64,000 nt of DNA from Halorientalis pallida (lineage in GTDB: Archaea > Halobacteriota > Halobacteria > Halobacteriales > Haloarculaceae). Position numbers and translations under genes: made by a program. The notes beneath the pieces were generated by a model that did not search any database, had not been told where the DNA came from, and was given only the letters and a program-made list of their open reading frames with translations. Location of the stretch: the NCBI RefSeq assembly GCF_004118325.1, contig NZ_RDFA01000004.1, positions 310,001 to 374,000 of the forward strand, read 5' to 3'. Shown here one piece after another: positions 42,991 through 52,623 of the stretch (position 1 is the stretch's first letter; the number at the start of each line of letters is the position of its first letter).

Positions 42991-43632
42991 TCAGAGCACC
43001 GCATCCTCGTCGACGTCGCCCGGATCGGCCGCGACGAGTCGCCCCTCGACGGCGCGGGCCTCGACGAGCACGTCTTCCACGTCGCCGAGGTGGACGGGCG
43101 CGCGCTCGTGGTAGGCCCGTTCGTCGACGCCGTCGGCGACGGCCGAGGGACCGGCGACGAGGACGTCCTCCGTGTCGTCGGCGGTCACCGCCGGGACGCG
43201 GGCGTCGGACTCGATACGAACGTCCTCGGCGCGTTCGACCCGCACCGAGTCCCCGTGGCTGATGCCGCCCTGGAGGTAGACGTCGTCGACGGCGTCCAGT
43301 GTCACGGCGTCGGTCACTGCGGTGAACACGTCGCCGCGGGTCTTTTCGATCACGAGGTCGCCGTCGACCGCACCGCGTGTGATCAGCACGTCCTCGCAGG
43401 TCTCGATCCGGGTGTCGTCACCGCCGGAGACGACACAGTCGCGGTACGGGTCCGCGAGGTCGTCGTTCGAGTCGGTCAGGTACACGTCCCCGACGGACTC
43501 GATGCGGCACTCGCCGGCGACGGCGCGGCGCTCGACGAACACGTCCTGTGGGTTCGAGAGGACCAGATCGTCGGCGTCCTCGACCACCACATCCTCGACG
43601 TCTTCGTAGGAATCGTTCCCCAGCCCGAACAT
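42991..43632 (-). CDS. Acidic beta-repeat protein of unknown function
   Basis: The 213-residue protein is almost entirely made of short Val/Asp-rich strands with a recurring pattern of EDV, a hydrophobic pair, then AVxG and another strand (DVEDVVVEDADDLVL, ETCEDVLITRGAVDG, AVDDVYLQGGISHG, GDVEDVLVEARAVEG). About eight to ten such units suggest a right-handed beta-helix or a solenoid. It has no signal peptide or membrane segment. ATG 43632 is preferred over the in-frame ATG 43653. The family is not known to me. Confidence 0.72.
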   Translation of the reverse strand: MFGLGNDSYEDVEDVVVEDADDLVLSNPQDVFVERRAVAGECRIESVGDVYLTDSNDDLADPYRDCVVSGGDDTRIETCEDVLITRGAVDGDLVIEKTRGDVFTAVTDAVTLDAVDDVYLQGGISHGDSVRVERAEDVRIESDARVPAVTADDTEDVLVAGPSAVADGVDERAYHERAPVHLGDVEDVLVEARAVEGRLVAADPGDVDEDAVL

Positions 43633-43657
43633 ACCCGTCCGATGACACCCCACTCAC

Positions 43658-44146
43658 CTAACCCTTCGGGGTCTCGTCGTCGAACGGACTGCTGGCGTGT
43701 TCCGGCACGTCGCCGGGCCGCGTGACGAGGTTCTCCCGCCCGATCCGGATCTTGCGGACCTGTTCGTCCTCGGCCATCGCCGAGAGGACGCGGCTCACTT
43801 TCGATTTCGACCAGCCGGTCCGCTCGACGATCTCGGACTGGGGCAGCCGCCCGCCGTGTTCGTCCAGCAGGCGGCGGATGCGCCAGGCGTCGGGATGTGC
43901 CGGCGCGTCCTCGTCGTCGGTCTCGGCGGGGTCCGTGGTCGTTCGCGCCCGGATCGTCGCGAGCGCCAGCACGCCACCCAGGAGGACGACCACGAGCAGA
44001 CTCCCGACCAGCAGTGCGGGGCGAGCGGACGCGACCGTCAGCACCGGGGCCACGCCGGCGACAGCGGGTGACCGCCGAACGCGACCCGAGACCGAACCTG
44101 TACGGAGACTCGCGTCTGCGTCCGTGCGAGGGAATGACCGGAACAT
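43658..44146 (-). CDS. Membrane-anchored winged-helix protein
   Basis: The 162-residue protein has one strong transmembrane helix at about residues 43-65 (LLVGSLLVVVLLGGVLALAT) and a C-terminal winged helix (AWRIRRLLDEHGGRLPQSEI, TGWSKSKVSRVLSAMAEDEQ, VRKIRIGRENLVTR). It should display a DNA-binding domain on the cytoplasmic face of the membrane. ATG 44146 is chosen because the 51 upstream codons are Arg-rich shadow. The 25-bp spacing to the next gene suggests co-transcription with the beta-repeat protein. Confidence 0.8.
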   Translation of the reverse strand: MFRSFPRTDADASLRTGSVSGRVRRSPAVAGVAPVLTVASARPALLVGSLLVVVLLGGVLALATIRARTTTDPAETDDEDAPAHPDAWRIRRLLDEHGGRLPQSEIVERTGWSKSKVSRVLSAMAEDEQVRKIRIGRENLVTRPGDVPEHASSPFDDETPKG

Positions 44147-44258
44147 CGGGGCCGACTGGTAGCACACCGGCCGCAAACATAGGCGTCCTTGCGGGAAGCC
44201 CACCGGGCGGGTACGACTTCCGGTGGAAACCGGTGCCGGACGGTTTCCGGTGGCGCGG

Positions 44259-45281
44259 TCAGACCGTCGTCCGGTAGATGGCCGCCTGCGAGGGCGCACT
44301 GTTCGCGAAGTTACAGACGAACAGCGAGTCCCGCGTGGCGTCGGTCGTCCCGAAGCACACGTCCGAGGGGAAAGATAGCCGGTCGTCGTCGCTGACCGTC
44401 GCGACCGACCCGTCGGCCGTCACGCTGACGATCCGGTTCTGACTGTTGGCGGCGACGTAGACCGTGTCGTCCCGGACGGTGATCCCGTCGGCACCTACGA
44501 TGTCCTCGCCCTCGTGAAAGGTCGTCGCCGTCCCGGCCGTGCCGTCGGACGCGACGGGGACTTCAAGCAGTCGTCCGGCCCCGTCGGCGGTGCTGCTCAC
44601 GGCGACGTGGACGGTGCCGTCGGCACCCCGGGCCAGTCCGTTCGCGCCGAAATTCTCCGTGTCGAGGCGGTCGTCGTCAAGCCACGTCGAGCGTGTCCCG
44701 TCGGCGGTGACGGCGTAGACCGCCCCACCGTAGGACTCGGTGACCAGCAGTCGGTCGCGGTCGGCGTCGAACAGCAGGTCGTTGGGAAAGCCCGAGATCC
44801 CGACGAGTTGCCGAGCCTCGCCCTCGGGCGGGACTTCCCAGACGCCCGACTGCTCGCCGTCGGCCGGGACGGCGACGTAGACGGTCCCGTCGGGTGCGGT
44901 CTCGACGCCGATGGCCTGCGGGAGCGTCGCGACCTGCTCCGTGTCCGAGAGGGTCAGCCCGGACTCGGTGACGCGGTCGGCCGCGAGTCGCCTGACCTCA
45001 CCGGCGGTGATGCCGAACAGCAGGTCGCCGTCGGCAGTAAAGGCCAGGTTCTCCGGGACGGACTCGCTCGGGATCGAGACGACCGTCTCCAGTTCCGACG
45101 TCGCGTCGTCGGGTGTCGCCTCGTCGGTCGTGGTCGAGCGGTCGGCCGTCGTCCCGGTGCTGGTCGTCGTGCCGGTTCCCGTCGGCGTCCCCTCGTCGGT
45201 TCCCGAACACCCCGCGAGCGCGGCGAGCGCCGCAACTCCGGTGGCAAGTGCCGTCCGTCTGGTCGCGGTCGGTTCGGACAT
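44259..45281 (-). CDS. Beta-propeller lipoprotein (SMP-30/NHL-like)
   Basis: The 340-residue protein has a Tat-like leader (TRRTALATGVAALAALAGC) with a lipobox and a Thr/Gly-rich linker. It then has four to six beta-propeller repeats of the SMP-30/gluconolactonase or NHL type (PENLAFTADGDLLFGITAGE, QAIGVETAPDGTVYVAVPAD, FPNDLLFDADRDRLLVTESY, NGLARGADGTVHVAVSSTAD, DGITVRDDTVYVAANSQNR). It is probably a lipid-anchored extracytoplasmic protein that binds a ligand or a sugar lactone; activity is unproven. Confidence 0.85.
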   Translation of the reverse strand: MSEPTATRRTALATGVAALAALAGCSGTDEGTPTGTGTTTSTGTTADRSTTTDEATPDDATSELETVVSIPSESVPENLAFTADGDLLFGITAGEVRRLAADRVTESGLTLSDTEQVATLPQAIGVETAPDGTVYVAVPADGEQSGVWEVPPEGEARQLVGISGFPNDLLFDADRDRLLVTESYGGAVYAVTADGTRSTWLDDDRLDTENFGANGLARGADGTVHVAVSSTADGAGRLLEVPVASDGTAGTATTFHEGEDIVGADGITVRDDTVYVAANSQNRIVSVTADGSVATVSDDDRLSFPSDVCFGTTDATRDSLFVCNFANSAPSQAAIYRTTV

Positions 45282-45416
45282 CGGTCACACAGAACGACCA
45301 GCGCGGCTTGGATCTACGGGCACCGGCGAACGGCGCCCGGTATTCGAGAGACGGATCGCGTGCCCGGGCCTGGGATCACCCACTCCGGTGTCGCCGGGCA
45401 GCGTTCCGTCGCCCTC

Positions 45417-46493
45417 TCAATCCTCGGCCACCACGTCGCTGGCGCTGGGACTGTCCCCGCCGTGGGGCGTGTCCCGCCGTCGGACCTGGGCGGCGTGGAC
45501 GCTCTCCGTCGAGTCGTCGACGATGACGACTTCGCCCGTGTCCGTGGGCATCCGGTCCTCGTCGGCCAGCGACGAGTTCACGTACGTCGGCTGGGCCGCC
45601 TGCAGGGCGTCGAGGTCAGCCTCGGAGGTCAGCCGGTGGGAGAGCAGTACGTCCGACTGGGAGATGCCCACCTCCGGCACCGCGCTCGGGCGCTGGGTCG
45701 CCACGACGAGACTCACGCCGGGCGCACGCCCCCGCGTGAGGATCGTCGACAGCGCCGACCCGGCGACGCCCTGGAAGAACGTGTGCGCCTCGTCGAGCAA
45801 CAGCCAGGGGAGCCGGTCGACGGTCTCGGTCTCGCGGGCCTGGTACAGTGCCTCACCGATGCCCCGTACCACCGCGTTCATCGGGTCGGTGTCCATCCCC
45901 GCGACGTTGACGACCGTGATCTCCGGCCCCGCCAGGTCCTGGGCCGTCAGCCCGTCGGCGTCGAACACGCCCCACGCCTCGGCCATGTCGACGTGGTTGA
46001 TCGCCGCCCGCTTGTCCGTGTTCGACGCGTCCACGGCGTCGATCACCGTACGCATCCCGTCGAGCGTGTCGGCCTCGCCTGCGGCCTGCCAGACGAGTCC
46101 ACCGGCTCCGCTCTCCGGCGGGAGCCCCAGCAACGCACACCACGACCGCGAGTCCAGCGCCGATGGGGTGACCGCCGGGTCCTCGATCACGTCGGCCGGC
46201 ACCGGGTCCGCGTCGCCCCGCGTGGGCTGATCGAGCGTCGTGAACACGTCCATCGGGTCGACGATGACGGGCGCGACGCCGCGGGCCCGCGCCAGCGACT
46301 CCGCGACGACCCCCAGCGTGTAGGACTTCCCGTACCCGCGCTTGCCGACGATCAGCACGGCGTGTGGGCCGTCCAGATCCAGATACAGCGGTGCCCCCTC
46401 GCTCCCGTCCAGCGCCCGGTAGGCACCCAGCCGGCCCGACGGCCCCGCATCGAGGTCCTGCCCGCGCCCGACGACGAACTCCTGACCAGTCAT
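45417..46493 (-). CDS. HerA/VirB4-like P-loop ATPase
   Basis: The 358-residue ATPase has Walker A VGKRGYGKSYTLG (about residues 49-61), Walker B LPWLLLDEAHTFF (about 217-229) and RAPGVSLVVATQRPSAVPEV as the sensor/arginine-finger region, the pattern of HerA/FtsK-type DNA-translocating or assembly ATPases. It lacks the N-terminal HAS barrel and has no NurA beside it, so a DNA-end-resection role is not supported. It is divergent from the histidine kinase by about 100 bp. Confidence 0.82.
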   Translation of the reverse strand: MTGQEFVVGRGQDLDAGPSGRLGAYRALDGSEGAPLYLDLDGPHAVLIVGKRGYGKSYTLGVVAESLARARGVAPVIVDPMDVFTTLDQPTRGDADPVPADVIEDPAVTPSALDSRSWCALLGLPPESGAGGLVWQAAGEADTLDGMRTVIDAVDASNTDKRAAINHVDMAEAWGVFDADGLTAQDLAGPEITVVNVAGMDTDPMNAVVRGIGEALYQARETETVDRLPWLLLDEAHTFFQGVAGSALSTILTRGRAPGVSLVVATQRPSAVPEVGISQSDVLLSHRLTSEADLDALQAAQPTYVNSSLADEDRMPTDTGEVVIVDDSTESVHAAQVRRRDTPHGGDSPSASDVVAED

Positions 46494-46589
46494 ACTCCGC
46501 TGTGGCCCGGTGTTCGTATTTCAACTCTCGGGCCCACGTCCCGCTGTCGGCCACGTGAGCCGACCGAAAGGTACGTGATTCGGGGGGCC

Positions 46590-48371
46590 GTGGCTCCGCA
46601 CGTGTTTCCGACCACGATCTACCCCGTGGTCGGTTCGTTCGCCGCGGCCGCCGGCACGCTCGCGCTGGGCTACTACCTCCGGTCGGTCCGGGACCGCCCC
46701 GGCGCGACCTGGCTCCTCGTGGTGCTGGGCGTCCAGTTCGCCCTGACGGCCGGCTACGGGGTCGGGTACCTCGTCTCCGACTACTGGCTCCGCTGGGCCG
46801 TCGAAGTGCTGTTCTGGGTGGCCTACATCTGTCTCGGCGCGCTGTTTATCGCCTTCGCGCTGGCCTACACCGGTCGGGGTCACGTCATCCGCTCACCGTG
46901 GTTCAGACTGCTGGCCGGGCTCACGGTCCTGCTGAGCTTGCTGGTCGTGACCAACCCGCTGCACGAACTCGTCTGGGCGGACTTCGCGGTTCGGTCGACG
47001 TGGGGACTGACGACGGCGTCGTTCACCCGCCACGGCGGCGCGTTCCTGATCCTGGGCGTCACCAGCATCGGCACCGCCGTCGGCACGCTCCTGCTCGTGG
47101 ACACGATCATCAGCTACGGCGACGTCTACCGGGGCGAGGCGCTGGCGGTCGCGCTCTCCCCGCTCCCGCCGGGTATCGGCCTGATCGCCTGGACCTTCGG
47201 CATCGTCCCCGCACCGGGGATCAACGTCGCGCCCGTCCTCTTTCTCGCCCACGTCGCCTTCGACGCCTACGCGTTCGTCGGCAGCGGGATGTTCGACTTC
47301 CACCCCGCGACCCGGCGAGCGGGCAACCGGGCGGCCATCGCCGACCTCGGCAATCCGGTCGTGGTCGTCGACGAACAGCGTCGCGTCGTCAACTACAACC
47401 CCGCCGCCGAATCGACGTTCGATCTGACCGGCCGCGGCGTCCTGACCGAACCGTTCACCGCCTGCTACGAGGGCGACGAGATCGACCCCAGCGAGCGCGA
47501 ACAGGACGCCACGATCCGGACGGACGCGGGCCGGCGGACGTTCAAAGTCACCTCCACAGATCTGGACGACGGGACCGGGGCCCACCTTGGCTACACGCTC
47601 GTCTTCCAGGACATCACCGCCGAACGTCGGCGCGAGCAGCGACTGGCCGTCCTGAATCGCGTCCTCCGGCACAACCTCCGCAACGACCTGACCGTCGTCG
47701 ACATGAACCTGGACGCCGCCGCCGACCGCGCCGACGCGGACGTGGCCGAACTGCTCGACCCTGCCCGCGAGAAGACCCAGGGGCTGGTCTCGCTCAGCGA
47801 GAAGGCCCGCAGTTTCGAGCGCGTCGTCGAGGACGACACCGAGTCGCTGGTCGCCGTCCAGGACGTGGTCGGTGAGGTCGTGACGGAACTCCGCGAGGAG
47901 TTCTCCGACGCGACCGTCGAGATCGCGGGCACCGACGCCGCCCTGCTCCGGATCAACCCCGCCCTGCTCCGGGTGGTCGTCCGCAACCTCGTCGAGAACG
48001 CGCTGGAACACGGACGGATCGGCGAGGACGCCGCGGCGAGTGATGGCGGTGAGGACACCGCACCGGACCCGGACGTGACCGTCTCGGTGACGACCGACGA
48101 CGACGCGGTGACCGTGACCGTCAGCGACCGCGGGCCGGGCGTCCCCGATCACGAACTGGCCGTCATCGAGGACGGCGACGAGACCGACCTCGAACACGGG
48201 AGCGGCCTCGGCCTGTGGCTGATCACCTGGAGCGTCGACGCGGCCGGCGGCGACGTCACGTTCGACGTGACCGAGACTGGGACGACCGCGACCGTCCGAT
48301 TCCCCGTCGTCGGCGTCGAGGGTGAACACTACGAACCGGCCGCCGACCGCGAGGTGTCGACAGACGGCTGA
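46590..48371 (+). CDS. Membrane histidine kinase (7TM-PAS-HisKA-HATPase)
   Basis: The 593-residue sensor kinase has an N-terminal seven-helix membrane module typical of haloarchaeal HisKA_7TM proteins, a PAS domain (NPVVVVDEQRRVVNYNPAAE) and a phosphoacceptor region RVLRHNLRNDLTVV with the catalytic His. It also has the ATPase boxes VVRNLVENALEHG, VSDRGPGVPDHE and HGSGLGLWLITWSV. No response regulator is adjacent. The start is uncertain: GTG codons at 46575, 46590 and 46602 are all in frame, and 46590 follows a G-run. The open frame extends far upstream, but that part lies antisense to other genes. Confidence 0.88.
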   Translation: MAPHVFPTTIYPVVGSFAAAAGTLALGYYLRSVRDRPGATWLLVVLGVQFALTAGYGVGYLVSDYWLRWAVEVLFWVAYICLGALFIAFALAYTGRGHVIRSPWFRLLAGLTVLLSLLVVTNPLHELVWADFAVRSTWGLTTASFTRHGGAFLILGVTSIGTAVGTLLLVDTIISYGDVYRGEALAVALSPLPPGIGLIAWTFGIVPAPGINVAPVLFLAHVAFDAYAFVGSGMFDFHPATRRAGNRAAIADLGNPVVVVDEQRRVVNYNPAAESTFDLTGRGVLTEPFTACYEGDEIDPSEREQDATIRTDAGRRTFKVTSTDLDDGTGAHLGYTLVFQDITAERRREQRLAVLNRVLRHNLRNDLTVVDMNLDAAADRADADVAELLDPAREKTQGLVSLSEKARSFERVVEDDTESLVAVQDVVGEVVTELREEFSDATVEIAGTDAALLRINPALLRVVVRNLVENALEHGRIGEDAAASDGGEDTAPDPDVTVSVTTDDDAVTVTVSDRGPGVPDHELAVIEDGDETDLEHGSGLGLWLITWSVDAAGGDVTFDVTETGTTATVRFPVVGVEGEHYEPAADREVSTDG

Positions 48372-48478
48372 CGGACTCGCCGGGCGTCCGCACCGAGACA
48401 CAAATTTCGGCTGAAGTTTCCACGAGGCTTATAGTACCCGTCGCACAAGGGGAGCGTGACTGCAGTTCCCTCCAACAC

Positions 48479-50293
48479 ATGGCCCTCGGTGACGTCTTCG
48501 CCGCCCCGCTCGGCCTGGCCGCGCTCGCCGCCCTCGTCCCGCTGTTCGTGCTGTACCTCATCCAGCCCGATCCGCGGGAACTCCCCCTGCCCACGGTCGC
48601 GTTTCTCCAGTCCGACCCGGACGAGGGCGGTTCGAACCCGGTCCTGGAGCGACTGCGCCGCAACCTCCTGCTCCTGTTGCAGGTCCTCGCCATCCTCCTG
48701 CTCGCGGTCGGGCTGGCCGCCCCCTACGTGACGACGACCCGCGAAGTCAGCGCCCAGCCCACCGTGCTGGTCGTGGACGCCTCCGCCAGCATGGCCACCG
48801 AAACCGGCGACGGAACCCGCTTCACCGAGGCCGTCGCGGCCGCCAAGGAGGCCGTGGGAACGCCGACGACCGTCGTCGTCGCCGGCGGCTCCGTCCGGAC
48901 GCCCGTCACGGCGGGCGACCCCGAAGACGCGCGGTCGGCACTGGACGGCCTCCGTGTCACGCACGCGCCGGGCGACCTCCGCGGTGCCGTCGAGCGCGCC
49001 CGCGAACTCGCCGGCTCCGAGAGCCGCGTCCTCGTGTTCAGCGACTTCGCGGGCGGATCGGGGGAGGGGGAGGCAGGCTGGAAGCGGGCCGCCGACGCGG
49101 TGCGAGCCAGTGGCGCGGCACTCACGCTCCGACAGTTCGGCGGCGGGACGACCGAGAACGTCGGCATCGTCGGCCGGTCGTTCGAGAACCAGCGGGTCGT
49201 CCTGCGCGTTGCCAACACGGGCGCGACGGCGACCGAGCGCACCCTGACCTTCGCCGGCAAGTCACGGACGGTGTCGCTCCAGCCGGGCGACCGGCGCTCT
49301 GTCGTCTTCCCGCTCCCGGCGGCGTCGACGACCGCCCGACTCGACGGCAGTGACGCGTTCCCGGTCGACGACAGCGTGCCCGTCGCCGTCCCCGACGAGC
49401 AGGCAGAGGACACACTGCTGTTGACGAACGGGGACAACCGGAACCTCCGGACCGCGCTCGAAGTGATCCCGACGGTGAACGTCACCGTGAAGCGTCCCCC
49501 GGTCTCGACGACCGGCGACTACGACACCGTGGTGTTCGCGGACGTGACCGCCCAGCGCGTGCTGGGGTCGACCGTCGAGACTGCCCGGTCGACGGTCGAG
49601 GACGGCGGCGGCGTCCTGATCCAGGCCCAGCGCAACGTCGGCGACGTCGGGTACGGCGACCTCCTCCCGGTCACACCGGGCGAGATCGAACAGTCCGGCG
49701 GCATCGACAACGTCACCAGCCACCCCGTCACCACCGGCTTCGACTTCCCGGCTCCCGACTACCACCTCGGGGCCACGGCGACCGGGACCGCACTGGTGAC
49801 GCTCTCGGACGGGTCGCCGCTGCTGGCCACCGGCGGACGGGCGGGCGGCCGAACGATGTACTACGGCTACCTGCCCAACCAGACCGCGTTCCGCTTCGAC
49901 TACCGCTACCCCGTGTTCTGGAAGCGGGCGATCCACTGGCTGGCCGGCCGCCCGTCGCAGTCGGACCTGAACAGGCGGACCGGGACGACGCTCCAGTTGG
50001 CCAACGAGACGATCGTCGAGACGCCGACGGGACAGCGGACGACGGCGGCGGTCCAGCTGGACCGTGTGGGCACTTACCGGACGGCGGACCAGCGGACCAG
50101 CGCCGGCCTACTCTCCCCCGCCGAGTCCAACGTGAGCGCCGCCCCGGTCGACGCGGGCGGCGACGGAGCGGGCGATGGCGGCCCCACGACGGGCCAGCAG
50201 GTACAACAGGACCTCACGCCGCTGGTTCTGCTCGGCCTGCTCGTCCTGCTCGGGGCCGAGTTGGGGTATCTCCGCCGACGAGGTGACATCTGA
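48479..50293 (+). CDS. VWA-domain BatA-like membrane protein
   Basis: The 604-residue protein opens with an Aerotolerance/BatA-type hydrophobic region (LAALAALVPLFVLYLIQPDP, then RNLLLLLQVLAILLLAVGLA). A von Willebrand A domain with MIDAS residues VLVVDASASM follows, then a GATase1-like segment (ERTLTFAGKSRTVSLQPGDR onward) and a C-terminal transmembrane helix. It is the first gene of a six-gene operon, and its stop overlaps the next start (TGATG). VWA proteins in MoxR operons act as assembly or chaperone partners. Confidence 0.88.
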   Translation: MALGDVFAAPLGLAALAALVPLFVLYLIQPDPRELPLPTVAFLQSDPDEGGSNPVLERLRRNLLLLLQVLAILLLAVGLAAPYVTTTREVSAQPTVLVVDASASMATETGDGTRFTEAVAAAKEAVGTPTTVVVAGGSVRTPVTAGDPEDARSALDGLRVTHAPGDLRGAVERARELAGSESRVLVFSDFAGGSGEGEAGWKRAADAVRASGAALTLRQFGGGTTENVGIVGRSFENQRVVLRVANTGATATERTLTFAGKSRTVSLQPGDRRSVVFPLPAASTTARLDGSDAFPVDDSVPVAVPDEQAEDTLLLTNGDNRNLRTALEVIPTVNVTVKRPPVSTTGDYDTVVFADVTAQRVLGSTVETARSTVEDGGGVLIQAQRNVGDVGYGDLLPVTPGEIEQSGGIDNVTSHPVTTGFDFPAPDYHLGATATGTALVTLSDGSPLLATGGRAGGRTMYYGYLPNQTAFRFDYRYPVFWKRAIHWLAGRPSQSDLNRRTGTTLQLANETIVETPTGQRTTAAVQLDRVGTYRTADQRTSAGLLSPAESNVSAAPVDAGGDGAGDGGPTTGQQVQQDLTPLVLLGLLVLLGAELGYLRRRGDI

Positions 50294-52623
50294 TGCCCGT
50301 CGAAACGACGCTGGCGGGGCTCCGGATCGGCCTCCAGCGTCCGCTCGTGCTGGTCGCGTTGCCAGTGGCGATCGCAGTGCTCGGCGTCGCCTTCCGCCGG
50401 CGCGAGCGGGCGGTGTTCACGGGGCGGTCGCGGGCGCTGTTCCTGGCGTCGCGACTCCTGCTCGTGACCCTGCTGGTCGTCGCGGCCGCCGGGCCCTACA
50501 CGCTGGCGACGACGGACTCGGCGGGCCAGCCGACGGTGACGATGCTCGTGGACCGGTCGGCCAGCATGGCGACGACCGACGCCGCGGCCGGCGAACTCGC
50601 GACCGCCATCGAGAACGAGGGCGTCGCGGTCAGGACCCGGACCGTCGGCAGCGAGACGGACTCGTCGGTCGGCGACGCGGTGACGGGCGCGCTCGGCCCG
50701 AACGGGAGCGTCCTGCTGGTCTCGGACGGCCGCGTGACCGGCGGCCGCTCGCTGGACGCGGCCGCGGGCGTCGCCCAGCAGGTCGACGCCTCCATCCACG
50801 CCGTCTCGCTCGACTCGAACCGGACCGAACGGGCCGTCGCCGTCACCGGGCCGGCAAAGACCAGCACGGGCGTGGCCAACCAGTTCCGCGTGACCGTCGC
50901 CGGCGTCGCGCTCGGGGACACCACCACGACGCTGTCGGTCAGCGTCGACGGCCAGCGGATCCGCGAGGAGACCGTCGAGGGCGACGGGGGGCTGACGTTC
51001 ACGTACAACTTCTCCGAGACAGGGAGTCACCGCGTGACCGCCCGGATCGACGGCGAGGACGTGTACGACCGCAACGACGTGTTCCGCAAAACGGTACGAG
51101 TGGTCGAACCGCCGAAGGTCCTCTACGTCTCCCGCGGTGACTACGCCTTCGAGGGCTTCCTCCGGGAGGTTTACGACGTGGACACCGCCGAGTCGATCCC
51201 GGCGAACCTCTCGGGGTACTACGCCGTCGTGGTACAGAACGTCGCGGCGGGCGATCTGGGCAACGTGAGCGCGCTCCAGCGGGCCGTCATCGACGGGACG
51301 GGGCTTGTCACCGTCGGCGGCCCCAACGCATTCGAGCGGGGGAACTACCGCGAGTCGCTGCTGACCGACCTCCTGCCGGTCACCATCGGGGAGGGCGGCG
51401 AGACCTCGCGTGTGGTCGTCGCGGTCGACATCTCCGGCAGTACGAGCGGGTCGATGTCGGCCCAGCAGGCGCTGGCGCTGGACGTGCTCGACCAGTTGGG
51501 CGACGAGAACCGCGTGGGCGTCGTCGCGTTCAACAACCAGGTCTACCGGATCGCCGGCCTCACCGGGCTGGGGAATTCCCGCACCTTCCTCGAAGACCGC
51601 ATCCGTCGGCTGGAGAGCGATGGAAGCACGGACGTGAGCGCCGGCATCGAGGGGGCGACCCAGATGCTCGGCTCTAGCGGGACGATCGTCCTGCTCACCG
51701 ACGGGCGCGCACAGGGCGGGAACGCCCCGGCCGCGGCGGCCCGTGCCAGCGAGCGCGGCATCGAGGTGATCCCCGTCGGCGTCGGTTCGGAAGTGGCCGT
51801 CGACTACCTCCAGGAAGTGGCCGACGCGGGCGGCGGCGTCTTCCTCCGGGCCGACGAGTCCAACAAGCTCCGGATCGAGTTCGGCGGCGAGACCCGCGAG
51901 TTCCAGGGGCGCGGCCTCACGGTGCTTGACCGCACACACTTCATCACGAGCGGCGTCGAGTTCGCCGCCCGACCGGGACGGACCCACTCGGTCGCCGCGG
52001 TCAGAGGGGCGGACCTGCTGGTCGCCGGATCGGACGGTGCGCCGGCGATCACGGCCTGGCGGTACGGGCTGGGACGCACCGTCGCGATCACCGCCTACGG
52101 CGAGAACGGGGGCCTCGACGGCCTACTCTCGGCCCCCGACTCCCTGGGCATCACCAAGTCCGTCAACTGGGCCATCGGCGACCCCGAACGGCTGGCGACC
52201 GGCCTCACGTCCATCTCGGACGGCCGCGTGGGGAGTCCCGTGACGGCAACCTACGAAGGCGCCAGCCGGCCGTCGGCCGACGGCTACCGGTTCACCCAGG
52301 TCGACACCGGCCAGTACGAGACGACGTTCGTGCCGGCGTCGCCCGGCTACCAGTCGTTGCTGGCCGCCGAATACGCCGTGAACTACCCCCAGGAGTTCGC
52401 TGCCTTCGGGCAGTCGCGGGCCGTCCGGACCGCCGCGGATCGCACCGGTGGGCGCGTCTTCGAGCCGGACCGGGCCGCGGCCGTCGCCGAGCAGGTCCGC
52501 CAGGAGGCCCGGACTGTGGAGACGATCACCAGGGAGTGGACGTGGCTCGTCCTCGTCGCCGCCCTGCTCCTGTACCTCGTCGAGGTCGGCACGCGCCGAC
52601 TCGTTCGCATCAGACACCTATGA
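50293..52623 (+). CDS. VWA-domain membrane protein with GATase1-like domain
   Basis: The 776-residue protein has two N-terminal membrane helices (LVLVALPVAIAVLGVAF and a second one) and a first, partial VWA-like segment (TVTMLVDRSASMATTDAA). A GATase1-like domain (PPKVLYVSRGDYAFEGFLRE ... GTGLVTVGGPNAF) precedes a second VWA domain with a full MIDAS (VVVAVDISGSTSGSMS, DGSTDVSAGIEGA, IVLLTDGRA). It ends in a transmembrane helix. Its start overlaps the upstream stop by 1 nt and its stop overlaps the next start. Confidence 0.88.
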   Translation: MPVETTLAGLRIGLQRPLVLVALPVAIAVLGVAFRRRERAVFTGRSRALFLASRLLLVTLLVVAAAGPYTLATTDSAGQPTVTMLVDRSASMATTDAAAGELATAIENEGVAVRTRTVGSETDSSVGDAVTGALGPNGSVLLVSDGRVTGGRSLDAAAGVAQQVDASIHAVSLDSNRTERAVAVTGPAKTSTGVANQFRVTVAGVALGDTTTTLSVSVDGQRIREETVEGDGGLTFTYNFSETGSHRVTARIDGEDVYDRNDVFRKTVRVVEPPKVLYVSRGDYAFEGFLREVYDVDTAESIPANLSGYYAVVVQNVAAGDLGNVSALQRAVIDGTGLVTVGGPNAFERGNYRESLLTDLLPVTIGEGGETSRVVVAVDISGSTSGSMSAQQALALDVLDQLGDENRVGVVAFNNQVYRIAGLTGLGNSRTFLEDRIRRLESDGSTDVSAGIEGATQMLGSSGTIVLLTDGRAQGGNAPAAAARASERGIEVIPVGVGSEVAVDYLQEVADAGGGVFLRADESNKLRIEFGGETREFQGRGLTVLDRTHFITSGVEFAARPGRTHSVAAVRGADLLVAGSDGAPAITAWRYGLGRTVAITAYGENGGLDGLLSAPDSLGITKSVNWAIGDPERLATGLTSISDGRVGSPVTATYEGASRPSADGYRFTQVDTGQYETTFVPASPGYQSLLAAEYAVNYPQEFAAFGQSRAVRTAADRTGGRVFEPDRAAAVAEQVRQEARTVETITREWTWLVLVAALLLYLVEVGTRRLVRIRHL

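Noticed and set aside
45417-46493. HerA-NurA DNA-end-resection pair
   Set aside because: The ATPase lacks the HAS barrel and no NurA nuclease is encoded nearby.
44514-46589. N-terminal 690 codons of the long frame leading into the histidine kinase
   Set aside because: They lie antisense to the beta-propeller lipoprotein and HerA-like genes and are Arg/Gly-rich. The kinase family start fits a GTG near 46590.
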